Assembly (NCBI GenBank): GCA_039621445.1
Contig: CP154954.1
Location: 52,985,357 to 53,049,356 of the forward strand
Length of the DNA stretch: 64,000 nt
Source of the DNA: Euglena gracilis
Taxonomy: Eukaryota; Euglenida; Euglenophyceae; Euglenales
Direction: 5' to 3'
Positions within the stretch are counted from its first letter, which is position 1, and the number at the start of each line of letters is the position of its first letter. Made by a program: the position numbers and the translations under genes. Of the stretch, positions 32,666-44,005 are shown in pieces. The notes under the pieces were generated by a model, which saw nothing but the letters and a program-made list of their open reading frames with translations, ran no database searches and had not been told where the DNA came from.

Positions 32666-33249
32666 GACGTGCCTCACTGCGGCGCCGAACCCGAGTTGTC
32701 AGTGTTCCGTGCATTCGGAATGAATTGGCTTCTGACGGTTGAGGCTGTCCCGGACCTTTTTGTTTGGGCCTCGCCTGCCTGTGACCCAACCGTCTGCCAA
32801 TTCCTTGCCACCGGTCGCCACCGGTCGCCTGCCACCGTTTCCTCGCCCTGTTCTCTCTGCAGCCCCGTACTCCCCTACCTTCCCTCTGTGCCGTCTCCCC
32901 CCTACCGCCACCAATGGCAGTCCCCGCCTGGGCCCGGGCCACGCAGTTGCCTAAGTCAGAGTTTCACATTAATATAATTTTTTTTGTGCTGCTGGCTCAA
33001 ACATAATTTTTAATGTCATAAATTTAGTAATATTTTAATATATAATTTTTCGTGCTGCCGGCTCAAAACCACCATTTGCGTCGAAAGTTTTCTGGGAAAT
33101 GCCCTTTGATGTCCCGATTTTTCTTAGGGTCCCGATTTTTTACGGGGTGCCAGGCTAGGCTGGCTGGGTGGGTGGGGTTTGTTGAAAGAAGCCTGTACTG
33201 AACACCAGCACGCCTGCTTTCGTCAAAGTAGCCCCTGTTGGGCAACTGG

Positions 33250-33343
33250 ATGCCGCGGATGACCGTCGCTGCAACGGCGGCGCTCGCCCTCCTCCTGTGC
33301 GTCGCCTCCTCGGTCGCTGGCTTGGCCCTGCACGCTGCCCCGG
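33250..33343 (+). CDS. Signal-peptide-encoding first exon
   Basis: The frame starts MPRMTVAATAALALLLCVAS then SVAGLALHAAP: a short basic N-terminus, a hydrophobic Ala/Leu/Val core and an Ala-X-Ala-like cleavage region, i.e. a classical secretory signal. A second ATG at 33259 is an equally good start. A possible donor CCGG|GTAGCG leaves one nt, which fits the exon at 35631. In algae with secondary plastids such a signal opens the bipartite plastid-targeting leader. It could therefore start the heme oxygenase gene 3.5 kb downstream, or a separate secreted protein. Confidence 0.5.
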
Positions 33344-33634
33344 GTAGCGCCACCACAGTGTCTACTGTCACCCAGCGGCCACGGCGCCCTTTACCCACCA
33401 TGACTGGGGGGGGGGGGATGTGTCCGACAAGCGTCCAAGCTCTAACCCCAGTCAGCTTTTTTGTTGGCAGGAAACCAAAGCACAGCTGTAGTAGTGTAGT
33501 AGCACTGCTCAGTGTACGGCTGAATTGGGGAACGGCGGGGCTTTTTCCCAACAAAAACTTGCTTCCAGAGAAGCAGGGGATGTCAATTAACTCGAATACT
33601 TGTTGAATTGTGTGTTAACCGCCCTTTCAATTAA

Positions 33635-33690
33635 TGTTCCATTCCATTCCATTCCATTCCATCCCATTCCATTCTTTCCAACCACACCAT
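33635..33690. repeat. (ATTCC)n microsatellite
   Basis: A short run of ATTCC/ATCCC pentamers. Confidence 0.9.
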
Positions 33691-33877
33691 ATTCCCAAAC
33701 TCTTTGAAACCTGGAGCACACAATAAATATTTCTGAATCTCTCAACTGGACTGTGCTCTTCCTACAACTCAGCGTTCCATCTATTTTATATTTTTATCTC
33801 ATTTGTCGCACGCTGGCGGTCAACAACAACTCCCACCCAGATGTGAATCCACCGCTTTATATTTGACTACAACCACG

Positions 33878-34070
33878 CAAATGAGCCATTTATGGCCGAG
33901 TGGCCAGAGTGACTCACCCACCCCTCCAGGGGGGTGAGGAAGTGGGTGACTGGTTCTTGAATAGTGACTGACTGGTTTTTTGAACGTGGAAAGTGACCCC
34001 CTCCCCCCTGTGGGGGGACGTCTGGGGCCCCCTCCCAGTGGATGCCAGTCACTCCCTGACCCACTGGCGA
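33878..34070. repeat. Diverged copy of the GGCCGAGTGG...GACTGACTGG repeat
   Basis: GCCATTTATGGCCGAGTGG, GTGACTGACTGGTTTTTTGAA and a CCCTGTGGGGGG block match the order in 23693-23850. Confidence 0.65.
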
Positions 34071-34319
34071 TAAGTCGCTCGAACAAAAGCAAAGATGGTC
34101 TCATTTTTTTTGGTGCTTTGCTGGAACTGGAGTGGAATCAGTTGGGAAATGGTGCCCAACACCCCCCCCCCCCCAGAGTCTGACTGCACCTCGATACTCA
34201 CCAACCTCAAAATGTTTTAATTAGTCATCAACGACCCTTCCAAAAAAAAAAGAGTAAGATGATTGAGATGCAAATGAATTGAGAGTCCGTACCCAACCCT
34301 ACCACACCATACCCCACAA

Positions 34320-34570
34320 CACCACCCCACACCACACCACACCACACCACACCACACCACACCACACCACACCACACCACACCACACCACACCACACCAC
34401 ACCACACCACACCACACCACACCACACCACACCACAACGCAACGCAACGCAACACAACATAACATGACATCACATCACATAACATAACATAACGTAACAT
34501 AACGTGACATAATATAGCAGGATATAACCGTAACATAACATAAAGTCACATCACATTACACAACATAACA
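34320..34570. repeat. (ACACC)n then (CATAA)n pentamer microsatellites
   Basis: About 23 ACACC units are followed by AACGC/AACAC transition units and a degenerate CATAA/CGTAA/CATGA array to about 34570. The tyrosine- or valine/cysteine-rich frames across it are artefacts. Confidence 0.95.
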
Positions 34571-34809
34571 TGCCCATTTTGCATTAAAGGGGTGAAAGTG
34601 AAGGTTTGGACTGGGTTTGGGGATGCAGAACTCCCAAGGTGTTCATTGTCCGCCATTTTTCGCAAAAGAGATGACCGTGAAAAAACCTCACAAAAGGGAA
34701 TTCCAGCCCCAAACCTGGCCAGGAGGTGAGTGTTGCCCCCCCCCCCCGGGCCTAAAGAGGGAGGTGTCTGGATGCAGATCAGAACACTGGCGATACGCCT
34801 GGCTGCCTT

Positions 34810-34990
34810 TTTCTTTGTCTTGCGCTACGAAGGGGGCCGCGGCATCTTCCTCCGTCGGCTCTGCCGGCGATGCCCCACGGCCGTCCCACATCGAGTGCTC
34901 TGCGCTCTGCGGCAAACCCTGAGCGACCAGTGGGCGGCCACAGCGTCCGCCCGCAGGGGACGGCCCGCTGCTGGGACAATTTGCCTTTTC
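34810..34990. other. GC-rich coding-like island, frame and strand unresolved
   Basis: The GC content and C/G third positions resemble the certain exons. + frames give GAAASSSVGSAGDAPRPSHI or GGRGIFLRRLCRRCPTAVPH; the - frame gives GRADGGRCRGPLRSARQRK. No conserved motif decides. Confidence 0.25.
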
Positions 34991-35220
34991 GCAAAACGTT
35001 CGTAAGCCCTGAGTTTGAAGAATCTGGTGCGGACTAAAGAATTGGGATGGGCCACCCTCTCGGACAATTATATCACGGAAAGTGACAATGGCAAATTATA
35101 AATATTTTCATTGGGTCAATTGGGTCAAGAATCATGACAAAGACAAAGACAACACAAAGACAACCTCACCCTTACACACGAATGACACCAGTTTGCAGAT
35201 TCTCCTCGCCACCCTGAACA

Positions 35221-35586
<366 letters not shown>

Positions 35587-35630
35587 CACCGGGATATACA
35601 CTTCACGTCGTTCAGTGTGACATTTGCCAG

Positions 35631-35803
35631 TGTCGTCCCAAATTGCCCTCACGCCCCAGGGCGGCTCTTCACTCACCCTGGCGGGCGGCGCAGCGCTTAT
35701 CGCGGCCGCCGCCGGGTGGGCCCTCCGCCGCTGGCAGGGCGACGCCGGGGAGGGCGAGCCCCTGCGGTCCCTCGTCCTCCTGGCGATGGCGGGGCAGGGC
35801 CAG
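35631..35803 (+). CDS. Exon encoding a membrane helix, unknown gene
   Basis: The acceptor is CATTTGCCAG. The frame reads SSQIALTPQGGSSLTLAGGA then ALIAAAAGWALRRWQGDAGE, a clear hydrophobic helix followed by RRW, then GEPLRSLVLLAMAGQGQ. The donor is CCAG|GTGAAG; without splicing the frame runs to a TAA at 35875. One leftover nt from the 33250 exon gives a consistent join. Whether this is a 5' exon of the heme oxygenase (as a membrane-crossing part of a leader) or another protein is not decided. Confidence 0.5.
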
Positions 35804-35869
35804 GTGAAGGTGGACCCCGGCCAGGGGGCTGAGGGGGAGGCCGATGTCCAGTGCCAAGGGCAGGGGATT

Positions 35870-36165
35870 TCTTAAGCCGGTGGGTACCCTACCCCCTGCG
35901 GGGGGGGGCCAGCCAGCTCAAATCCAGCCAGCAGCCCAAATTCGGGCTGAGAGCCCCCCCCCCCCCGGGGGTCGAGTGAAATAAAGTCGGGTCCGGCCCG
36001 GCCGGAGGCCAGGCCAGCCGGCCGAAGGCTGGGCCAGCCGGCCGCAGGCTGGCCAGCCAACTGGGCTGCCCAGGTCACCTATCCCTGCAATTTTTTCCCC
36101 TCACCACAGCTTCCTCCATCACAGCCCCCCAGCCTTGATCTAGCTCCATCCACCAAAATGTCGAA
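35870..36165. repeat. GCCAGCCAG-rich repeat block, inverted partner of 7.6-7.9 kb
   Basis: CAGCCAGCTCAAATCCAGCC, GTGAAATAAAGTCGGGTCC, then the reverse complement of 7770-7850 (CCTTGATCTAGCTCCATCC). Confidence 0.7.
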
Positions 36166-36301
36166 AATGGCAAAAAAAATTCAGAAAATTTTGTTTTTCA
36201 CCGACCCAGCCCAGCCCAGCCCCCTCCAGCCCCGGACCCCCCCCCTCCCCCCCACCCCCTGGGGGGGGGCCAGCCAGCCAGCTCAAATCAGCAGCAGCAT
36301 T

Positions 36302-36336
<35 letters not shown>

Positions 36337-36450
36337 GTGGTTGGGTGTTAATTTGATTAGTTTATTTTTTTATTTGGTTTTGTTTTATTTTTTTGTTTTT
36401 TTTTCGTTTTGTTTTTTTTTTTTTGTTTTTTTTTTTTTTATTTTTGCCAG
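36302..36450. repeat. T-run rich stretch
   Basis: A ~35-nt pure T-run is followed by T-rich sequence broken by single G or A residues. Confidence 0.9.
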
Positions 36451-36854
36451 CCGGAGGCTGGACCCCCCCCCCCGGGGGGGGGTCCTTCAGAAATCCCCTG
36501 GCCAAGGGGGAGATCACGGTCCTCATGTGGTTTCAGAACACTTGGGATTATTCGACACTGAGAACCGGCAATGGATTGTTTCCTTAGCTTCCAGTTCAGC
36601 GGTGGATGCATTCAAGTCATTGATGTGATTCTTTCAATTTCAAAAAATAATTAGAAGACGTTGTTGAAGATTTTTGCCCGAAGTTCTTGATCAAGTTCTC
36701 CGGTACTGTTGCATTGTGAAACATGCAGCTATAATGATTCTGACACATCATACTGACACACACCTGAGTTGGAAGCCATTCATCAAGTCTGTAGGGCACT
36801 CTTTGGGATGATGGGATATTTCTTTCCCTGGTCTAAGCTCCCTGATGCCACCAG

Positions 36855-36950
36855 CTTTGTCCAGACCGATCTGCGGACGGCGGCCATGAAGCTGCACACC
36901 CGCGACCAGTCGAGGGAGGGCGAGCAGGAGGCCCAGAAGCCCATCTCGCA
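36855..36950 (+). CDS. HO1: HO exon: KLHTRDQ
   Basis: Acceptor GATGCCACCAG. It reads FVQTDLRTAAMKLHTRDQSR then EGEQEAQKPIS. The donor is CGCA|GTGGAC and the acceptor of the next exon is GGCAG|GTGG. Joining gives QW in the family's KW position, and the intron ends share a GTGG direct repeat. The polypyrimidine CTCCTCAG at 37003 is not needed. Confidence 0.92.
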
Positions 36951-39900
36951 GTGGACCTTCCCCCAGGCCCTCTCTGACAACACCCTCCCCCTCTGTCTCC
37001 TCAGGTCTGTCAGATCTCAGATCACCTTGCTTGGGGTCTGGTGATTCCTCCAGCTGAGACATTAGGGGTTCAACAAAAGATGAGAGCACTTATTTTGGTT
37101 AGGTTTGCCCTGTTCTTCTCTCCCACACTGGAGAGGTTCTACACCCCTTTGTTTGACCCAGGTTTGATGGCGACGTTGGGACGTGCAACACGTTGCAAGA
37201 TGCAACACTCCTCGCCAAAATTTTAATTTCAAGGAACCTTACCATTGTGACCACCAGGTTTCACGTGAAGTAATATCCGCAAGGACGCCACATTTGTGAT
37301 GATTTCTACCAAACGTCCCCGATCAATGCTCACCATTAAAAGAGCAACAACTTCCGCGCGCACATACCCACCCACCCACCCACCCACCCATGTGGGTGGG
37401 TGTGGGCATGGGTGAGCGTTTGTGTGTGTGGTTGGTGTGTGTATATGTGTGAACGTGTGTACGTCCCAGACTTCTTTTTAAGGAAGTGCGCACCTCCCAC
37501 CCCGGAGGGGCTGGGTGCTGTGGGCATTAGGCAGGGGGGGTGCATTTCGACCCCCCCCCCCCCCCGTTGGGGGGTAAGGGTTTTGGGGTGGATTCATGTT
37601 GTTATTGGGGTTTTGTGCTGTAGCACTTCCCCCCGGCGCCTTCAGCCCCGGGCCCGAAAATGGCCATTTTCAAAAAAAAAATAACCGGGTCGTAGGCACC
37701 AGGGCCGAAAACCGACGCCCCCCCCCCCCTGGGGGGGTGCTATGGGCAGGCACCCAATAGCAACAAGGGTTGCCCCCCCCCGGGTTGAAAAGAAGCCTGG
37801 TGCGTACCCACCAACACACATATGTGCCAATCCCACACACGCATGACCAACACAGACACCACACAAACGGGCAGCAGCACCCCTTCCCAGAGGCAGGTGG
37901 CCTGCCGGCAACCAAGGGGCAGTTGGTGGGCTCCTCGTCAACTCGCGGGTGGTGCACCACGCCCTGGACATGCGGTGCTCGCGCACCCGGGCCTCGCCGG
38001 GCGTGCCGCACAGGCTGGAGCGGGTCGCCAGCATCGACGAGGACATCGCCACCCTCCAGGCGGAGGACCCGCCCGCCGACGGCCCTGGGCCCGGCGGTGG
38101 ACGGCAGGCGGACGCGCCGGAGAACCTCAAACCACCCCCCCCCTCCCCCACCCACCGGAAAATTGGCCCCCTGGCCTGTCGCCTCCCCACCCTTACCTCC
38201 CCCCCCTTGCAAAAACCCTTGCTTTTGCCCAGTCCCTCCATGCTCTTCTTTTTTTTTTTTTGTTTTTGTTTTTTTTTTTTGTTTTTGGCATCCCTCCCCG
38301 CCCCCCACCTCCCGCCACCTCCCTCCCTCCTCCCCCTCCCACTCCCCCCTCCCCCTCCCCCTCCCCCCGGCTTCCTCCCCGGCTTCCCACCTCCCCTCCA
38401 CCCCCTTCCTCCCTCCCTCCCCCACCCGCTCCCTTCCCCCCCCCCCCCGCTTGCCAACTTGGCCTCACAGGGAGTTGGCCTCCCTACAGCTTGGCCCCCA
38501 AAAGCTTCATGGGACCAAGAACCCAACGGTGTTCCCGGTGGGAAAGTTTTTTGCGCTTGGAGCAACACTCGTATTGGAGCAACATACCCAAAGTTTTGTC
38601 CCTGTATGCGGTCATTTTTGGCAGCTTTCTTGGAGGTTTGCAAAAAAAAAAGGTCGATTTGAAGCTCCTTTGCAAGAATGCGGAAAAAAGACGCACTTCT
38701 TTTGCTCATGAAGAATTCAGCCGGAGAAAAAACTTTTCGTGGGAGGCAGGTCTAAAAGCAAGAGTTTTGGCAAATGAGCAAAATTTGTCTCAACCAATTT
38801 TAACTCTGAAAGTGGAGGAAAAATCCAAAAATGTCAAATAAATCACCCATTTTTTTATTTCCACATTTAGTGGGTGTCTATTTTTTGGATTTCCCCCAAA
38901 ATTCCTGAGGGGGTATTATATTGGGGGGGAGGGCATTTTTTTCCGGTTTCTGGCTGAGAATCGGCTGGAAGTTTTTATTTTGGGGGAGGGTTTACTCCCC
39001 CCCCAGCTTGGTTTGGGCCCTCCATCCAGTCCTGTTTTCTTGGGGTGATTCCGATTTCAGATGTAGTGAAGTAGTGAAGTTGTGCTGGTGGTATTTGAGA
39101 GGTTGAAATGTCTTTGAAAGGGTGGCTCTGCACCAGGGTTTAATATAAGGAGGGCGTACGAGGCTCAGGTGGGGGGTGTCCCCCCCTCCTGGGCCAGGGG
39201 GGGGGGGTCCGGCCCCACCTGCCAAGGGTTGTCCAGACCGACCCTGGAGGGTTCCTGAAATTGTTCCTTCCAGCGCTTTGCGCCGATTTTTTTTTTGCAT
39301 TTTCGACAATTTTTTGCCGCCACTGTACAAGTGGGGGTGTCCCCACCCCTCACGGACCGGAGGGGGGGTTCCAACCCCCCCCCCACCTGCCCTTATACTG
39401 AAGCTTGCTCTGCCCTCAACCAGGCTTTCCTGTACCGCCCCGAATGGCTGCTTCTTTGCTGTCTGCCCCCACCGCAATGTGGAATGAGACAACTGTCCTT
39501 GCACTGTGCCGCCGTGACACGGACGTTGATGCTTCCCGCCCCCTATGCCGAGGTGGAGGCGTACGCCGCCCGCCTCAGGGAAATGGCCCGCGACGACGTC
39601 CCGGCCTTCATCTGCCACTTCTATGGCTGGGCCGCCTTTAGGGGAAGCTTTTGGCTGGTGTTTTAGAGTCTTTTGCAGTGGCAGTAATTTTCAGCCCTTG
39701 TCTGTAGCGAGAATCTGGAGTATTTAAGAATCTTGAATTTTTTTGGTCTTTCAAATCATATGTATCTTTCTTCGATGGAGTGCCTCTACTCGGCCATATG
39801 TGGGAACCATAATTAATGTGCAGATTTTTTTTTGCACGCCACATATGGATATGAAATGAGGTGACACCCCCCCCCCCAGATGGGTTAAGAGTTGCGTTTA

Positions 39901-41626
39901 TCATGGACCGACGCTTCCGACCAGGGGGGGGGTGCTCTACTATTTGCACCCCGATCTTTTATTGGACATAGCATGTCTTTTCCTTCCCCCTTCACAAATG
40001 AGGGGTATTTAGAGTAGAAATTTGTCTTTGAAGCGAAAAATATCCTACTCTCATTCAGAAAATGCCTTAATAAGAATTGCAGCTGCAACTATCGAACCTC
40101 CGTTGAATAACTGGCTACCCCTTCTTCTTCCTATTCAGCCCACAGTCCGGACAAGAATGACGGGAAACAACCAAACGTTTCCCTCATTATTTTTCCTGTA
40201 ATTTTTTTTAACCCCTGTGCTTTTCCCGCACCCCATGAAATTGCCGTTTCCACTGGGGGTGGTCAGAATGCACCTACAAAAAGAGAGGGACCAGAGTTAC
40301 TTTCGGTGTTCTCAATGAGGAGCACTGCAAAGGAATGGTCAGGAAATCCGTTTTGTAAAAGCTTTGGAGTGTAAAATGAACTCTTATTCACTAACTTTTT
40401 AAAAAGACAACCAAGAAAGTTCCTGATGTTATTTTCCGAAGTGGAAAATTTATCTTCAAGTTTCCCCAGAAATTCAAAATTTCCCATCACCTTTTCTCCG
40501 AAAGGAGAACCTTCCCGTCATATTTTCCCCCGTCATTTTTGTTTCCCGTCATTTTTGCCCAGACTGTATGCAGTGGTGCTCTTGTAGTGGACGATCACTC
40601 CTCTAAGGGGTGATTTGGAACCTGCTATTGTGAAGGGCCCGCCCTCTTATTTTTGGGGGTTTTATTGGCATTCGTTACAGCCAACATGGGTTACAGACGG
40701 GGAAACATCTGTCAAATCAGTCCAACGGAGGGCTGGCAAATTGCATTGGCTTTACGCAATTCAGGAAGGACCCGGAGCACCCCGTCGCACCGCTGCGGAA
40801 CTGCCCCGCCTGTGCCACCGACGGCGGCCCATAGCCAACACCCACTTCGCCCACACCGCCGGGGGGCAAATGATCGGCCGGCTGCTGTCGACCAAAGTTC
40901 TGGACGGGCGGCCGTTGAAGTTCTATCAGTGGGGCCAGGGCGTTCCGGAGGCAAGATGGGCGAGGAGGAGACACCGGTGGAATGCGGTGCGGTCAGAACC
41001 CATCCCCTTGCGTTGGGGCTGACCACGCCTGGTTACCCGTTGGCCGGGTTGCCTGGTTACCAGTTTTCTGTATTTCTCTTGGCCCTCCTCAATTGGAGAA
41101 TGTATGCTCTGGCTTGTCAGCCGCCAGAAATTTCCAGTTTTAAATTTTCACTGCCTGGCTGTCCTTTCCCTCGAAAGACGCATATGATTCTCAATTTTGA
41201 ACCAGAAACAGAGAACGCAGGCATTCTCCTATTCAGAATGGTGAGGCATTCCGTAGGGCAATGTCTGACAGTATGAAGTGAAACATTTGCAACAAAAACA
41301 AAGATTCGATTTTTGGTTTTGTTTTCCCCTTCCCTCCATGCGTCGCCCTGCCAAACCCACAAGGCCCTGCTGGGGATGGCGACGTGCACGATATGCTGGC
41401 CGGCGTGCGCCGCACCATCGATGGTCTCGCGGCGGGCTGGACCCCGGCCAGGGCTAAACGGGCATCCCCGCCACCCCATGGGTGGTGGGTGGGGGGTCGA
41501 CCCCCGCCTGGCAGGCCTTCCCGGACGGCCCTGACCACGGCCCAGCGGGCGCAATGCGTCGCGGAGACCGCCGCCGCGTTCAAGGGCAGCGGAGAGGTGC
41601 TGCGGGCCCTGAAGGAGCCGCAGTAG
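36855..41626 (+). CDS. HO1: Plant/algal-type heme oxygenase gene, multi-exon
   Basis: Heme oxygenase opens heme to biliverdin with release of iron and CO; the algal plastid form supplies bilins for phytochromes or phycobilins. The exons in order carry AAMKLHTRDQSREGEQEAQ (with the proximal heme His in KLHT), LLVNSRVVHHALD, RLERVASIDEDIATL, YAEVEAYAARLREM, DVPAFICHFY, NTHFAHTAGGQMIGRLLS, LDGRPLKFYQW, VHDMLAGVRRTIDGLAAGW and QCVAETAAAFKGSGEVLRAL. This follows the plant HY1-type domain from end to end. Identity is certain; the 5' leader exons are not resolved (see 33250 and 35631). It sits 5 kb downstream of TPT1 on the same strand. Oddities are an in-frame 93-nt insertion in the last exon and GC-type donors. 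Confidence 0.92.
37897..38096 (+). CDS. HO1: HO exon: LLVNSRVVHHALD
   Basis: It reads WPAGNQGAVGGLLVNSRVVH then HALDMRCSRTRASPGVPHRL and ERVASIDEDIATLQAE. It matches the family block FLVDS(R/K)xVYxxLE...GLER....L..DL. The end is tentatively at GGCG|GTGGAC; a GC donor a few bases on (ACG|GCAGGC) is also possible. Confidence 0.88.
39140..39412. repeat. GGACCGGAGG/GGTCC repeat copy in HO intron
   Basis: AATATAAGGAGGGCGTACGA through CCAGACCGACC, TTTGCGCC...TTTTTGCATTTT and CACCTGCCCTTATACTGAAG, the same order as 26628-27010. Confidence 0.75.
39489..39625 (+). CDS. HO1: HO exon: FICHFY
   Basis: The certain part reads PYAEVEAYAARLREMARDDV then PAFICHFY, a signature of plant-type heme oxygenases. 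The 5' boundary is uncertain: AG at 39488 or 39423. The exon ends TATG|GCTGGG, a GC-type donor that keeps phase with the next exon. Confidence 0.85.
39660..40830. other. HO intron, no separate gene recognised
   Basis: A/T-rich unique sequence with several TTTTCCCCCGTCATTTT/TTTCCCGTCATTTTTG units at 40520-40560. No open frame with conserved features. Confidence 0.45.
40835..40939 (+). CDS. HO1: HO exon: FAHTAGGQMIG
   Basis: It reads NTHFAHTAGGQMIGRLLSTK then VLDGRPLKFYQWGQ, the distal-helix and membrane-proximal signature of the family (FAHTAGG(R/Q)MIG). The acceptor CCCATAG and the donor CCAGG|GCGTTC (GC type) fit the phases of both neighbours. An alternative GC donor six nt earlier is also in phase. 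Confidence 0.92.
41364..41626 (+). CDS. HO1: HO terminal exon
   Basis: After AACCCACAAG it reads GDGDVHDMLAGVRRTIDGLA then AGW. An in-frame 31-codon stretch follows, then TTAQRAQCVAETAAAFKGSG and EVLRALKEPQ to a TAG. The family continues directly from W to the (S/T)xEEK..C helix, so the 31 codons are extra. Confidence 0.9.
41444..41536. repeat. 93-nt in-frame insertion flanked by GACC direct repeat
   Basis: The segment lies between TGGACC and its own last GACC. Removing it restores GWTTAQRAQC, the family spacing. Its core (AGGGCTAAACGGGCATCCCC, then GGTGGGTGGGGGGTCGACC and CAGGCCTTCCCG) matches a non-coding repeat at 43620-43690 and, in part, 19130. It has no stop codon in the exon's frame. 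Confidence 0.75.
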
Positions 41627-41981
41627 GGCCTGTCCCAGGGGGTGCCAGGGAGCTGCATGGGCGCCGGGAGGCCCCCACCCTGGGGTGAGAAGATGGTCGC
41701 AAGCCAGCGTCGGGTCTCCACCTCCCAGGGGGGGGGGGCAGGAGGGAATGTTGTGGGGTCTTGGGTGTACGCTTCCTTTCAAGGCCTGGTACTCAGGACT
41801 TGCTTGGCCACGGGCTTGCAGTTATTTGCCTGCCCTCATGTCCGACTGAACATTGTTCGCCAGGTAGTGACTGTCCTTGTGGGGGGGGTCCACCGACTCA
41901 GGGGAAGGTTGCAATTACCCACCTCTGGCTTGCCGTTCGTCACTCCCTGTTCCACTCTCCGCCCCTCTCTTCCCCGGGCAG

Positions 41982-42116
41982 CTGTGCTCCCCTCCGGCAC
42001 GTATCGCCGCAGGCGCCAATTGCCCCCTCAAGCTCTCACCCGCTGCCCTCACTGTGTTGCCTTCGCCTTCGCTGCTCTCTGTGTGTGCTTCCGTTCGGGA
42101 GCCCATTCACCACGCT
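41982..42116 (+). CDS. Candidate exon, unknown
   Basis: Acceptor TCTCTTCCCCGGGCAG. A phase-0 frame reads LCSPPARIAAGANCPLKLSP then AALTVLPSPSLLSVCASVRE. Third positions are G/C-rich. It lies 355 bp after the heme oxygenase stop and could be an early exon of the next gene. The other frames are also open, so confidence is limited. Confidence 0.3.
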
Positions 42117-42129
42117 GAAACACAAACAT

Positions 42130-43220
42130 ACAATCGCCTGCCCCTTGTTGATTTTTTTTTTTGCTCATGGAAAGGAATTCCATGGCGGCGGCTTGTTCCA
42201 ACCAAGCCATTGGTCTAACCTATCCATAAATGCTGGCTCTCGCAATAACACAGGTTTTTATTATTTTTTTACAAAAGGGGTTAGTGAGAAATAAATCTGG
42301 GTTGATTTTTTCGTTTCAGAAGGAAGGTTGATGCCAGAAGGATGATGCCAATTTCAATGAGAAAATTGTCATCTTTTTTTTGTTTACAACTGGAAACAAA
42401 AACAAGCTGAAAGAGATCGCCAACTTCCAAGCTGATGACCACGCACAGGGAAACATTACCTAGTATGTGTTCTGGCTAGGCACACACTTTTGAAGGAACT
42501 TGTGGGGATCATACACATATTCTGTACGCAAATTCACCAACCTGGGGGGTTGGCCCCAGCCTCGCAGGGAGGGAGTGGGAGTGGGGTCGGTTAGGTCCCT
42601 TGAAGAGGGATTTTTTTTAGGGGTTTTGTTTTTTCTTGTTTTGTTGGTTTGTTTTTCCCTGGCGTGAAGCCCCGATTTTTTTTTTGGTCCAAATGTGGCA
42701 ATGGGACAACTTCCCAAAAGCTGGCCCCCGAACGGCCCCAAAAAGACTCCTTCCCCTGTATCAACTCCTCAATCTCAGGACATATCTGTTGTTTCCCATC
42801 CAAATGTCTTCGGTGGGTGGTTGTATAATTTGCATTTTTTTTTGTACAATCAAAACTCTTTGCATTTTTTGCATAATCAAAACCCTTGAGAATTTGCACC
42901 TTTGTACTTTTCAACTTTTCTGGATAATTTGCATTTTTTGCATATGAAAATTTGTGAAACGTCGCATTTTTTGAATTTTTTTTTGCGTATTTTGCCTTTG
43001 CGATTTTTTTTTTGGGCATTTACACAGGCAAATTTCTCCACAAAGCAGTAGCTGAATAACGAAATGTAAGTGGATGCAACTAGGTGAATCAACCATACCA
43101 CTTCACAAGTTTGCGTCACTTTTTCCTTTTATGTTGCGTTTTTGGAGCGGATGAAATTTTTCTAAGTCCTCTGCGGTGGAAAAGTGTACAGTGTGGAGCT
43201 CCTAAACCGCAGACCGTCCT
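42130..43220. other. No gene recognised
   Basis: A/T-rich sequence. At 42830-43015 it contains loose TTTGCATTTTTTGCATAATC/TTTTTTGCATATG units reminiscent of the GCGCATTTTT element cores, but without the G-run termini. Confidence 0.4.
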
Positions 43221-43690
43221 CACATACACCAACCCACCACCCACCCCCCACCCACACCCACACACCACACACCCGCATCCCCACACCCACACCCCACCGC
43301 ACATCCCACACCCCCACCACACCCATCACACCCCCCCCCACACCCACACCCCACCCACCCACACCAACCCCCACAACGCACACACACACACACGCACGCA
43401 CCACACACACACACACACACGCACAACACACACACACACACCCGACACACACACACACTCACGCACGCACTGCACTCACGCACTCACGCGCAGGCCAACG
43501 CACTGCAACGCCGCGCACACACACACAAAGACCCACCCACCCACCCACCCACCCACCCACCCACCCACCACCCCCCCCACCCACCCTCCCCTCCACCCCC
43601 GCAAACCACCCTCACCCCCCAGGCTGTATGGGAATCCCCGCAACCCTTTGGTTGGTGGGTTGGGGGGTCGACCACACCAGGCCTTCCCGT
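43220..43690. repeat. CCCACA/CACACA low-complexity tract and tail repeat
   Basis: (CCCACA)n, (AC)n and (CCCA)n tracts, followed at 43620-43690 by a GGCTGTATGGGAATCCCCGC/GGGGGGTCGACC repeat also found in the heme oxygenase insertion. Confidence 0.9.
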
Positions 43691-43829
43691 ATTTCTGGGG
43701 GCGCCGATTTCTAGGTCAAAATTTTCCTTTGTACGCCATCAGCGCCAAATGGATTTTCTTTGGCGGGTGCCATGGCGTGGGGGGGGGTCTGACCACCCCC
43801 CACCAGCACCACCCATCCACACACTGCAG

Positions 43830-44005
43830 GCCTATGAACCTTCCATCTCAGATGTGACGATGGCACGCTCCAGCCGGCAATCCGGGGACGCCCCCTTCCA
43901 AGTCCCCTTCCGGCGCCCAACCTATGGGGCGTCCAATATTATGAACTCCAGCGAGGACGCCATTGCTTCCCTGGACGAGTTGATCGGCAATGAGTTGGGC
44001 AGCGG
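43830..44005 (+). CDS. Exon 1 (recognised) of the KVRF-motif gene
   Basis: Acceptor CACACTGCAG, phase 0. It reads AYEPSISDVTMARSSRQSGD, then APFQVPFRRPTYGASNIMNS and SEDAIASLDELIGNELGS. The donor GCGG|GTGAGC leaves two nt that join G to make Gly before DVCNQQ. Confidence 0.65.

Noticed and set aside
37930-37945. A frameshift in the heme oxygenase exon near GTGGGCTCC
   Set aside because: An initial alignment suggested a missing C, but a canonical GT-AG intron (CGCA|GTGGAC...GGCAG|GTGG) gives an uninterrupted frame, so no slip is needed.
37642-38841. Frames of 250-355 codons on both strands over 37.6-38.8 kb
   Set aside because: They run through C/T-rich low-complexity sequence; the real signal here is the heme oxygenase exon at 37897-38096 in one + frame, and the long frames are its shadows plus filler.
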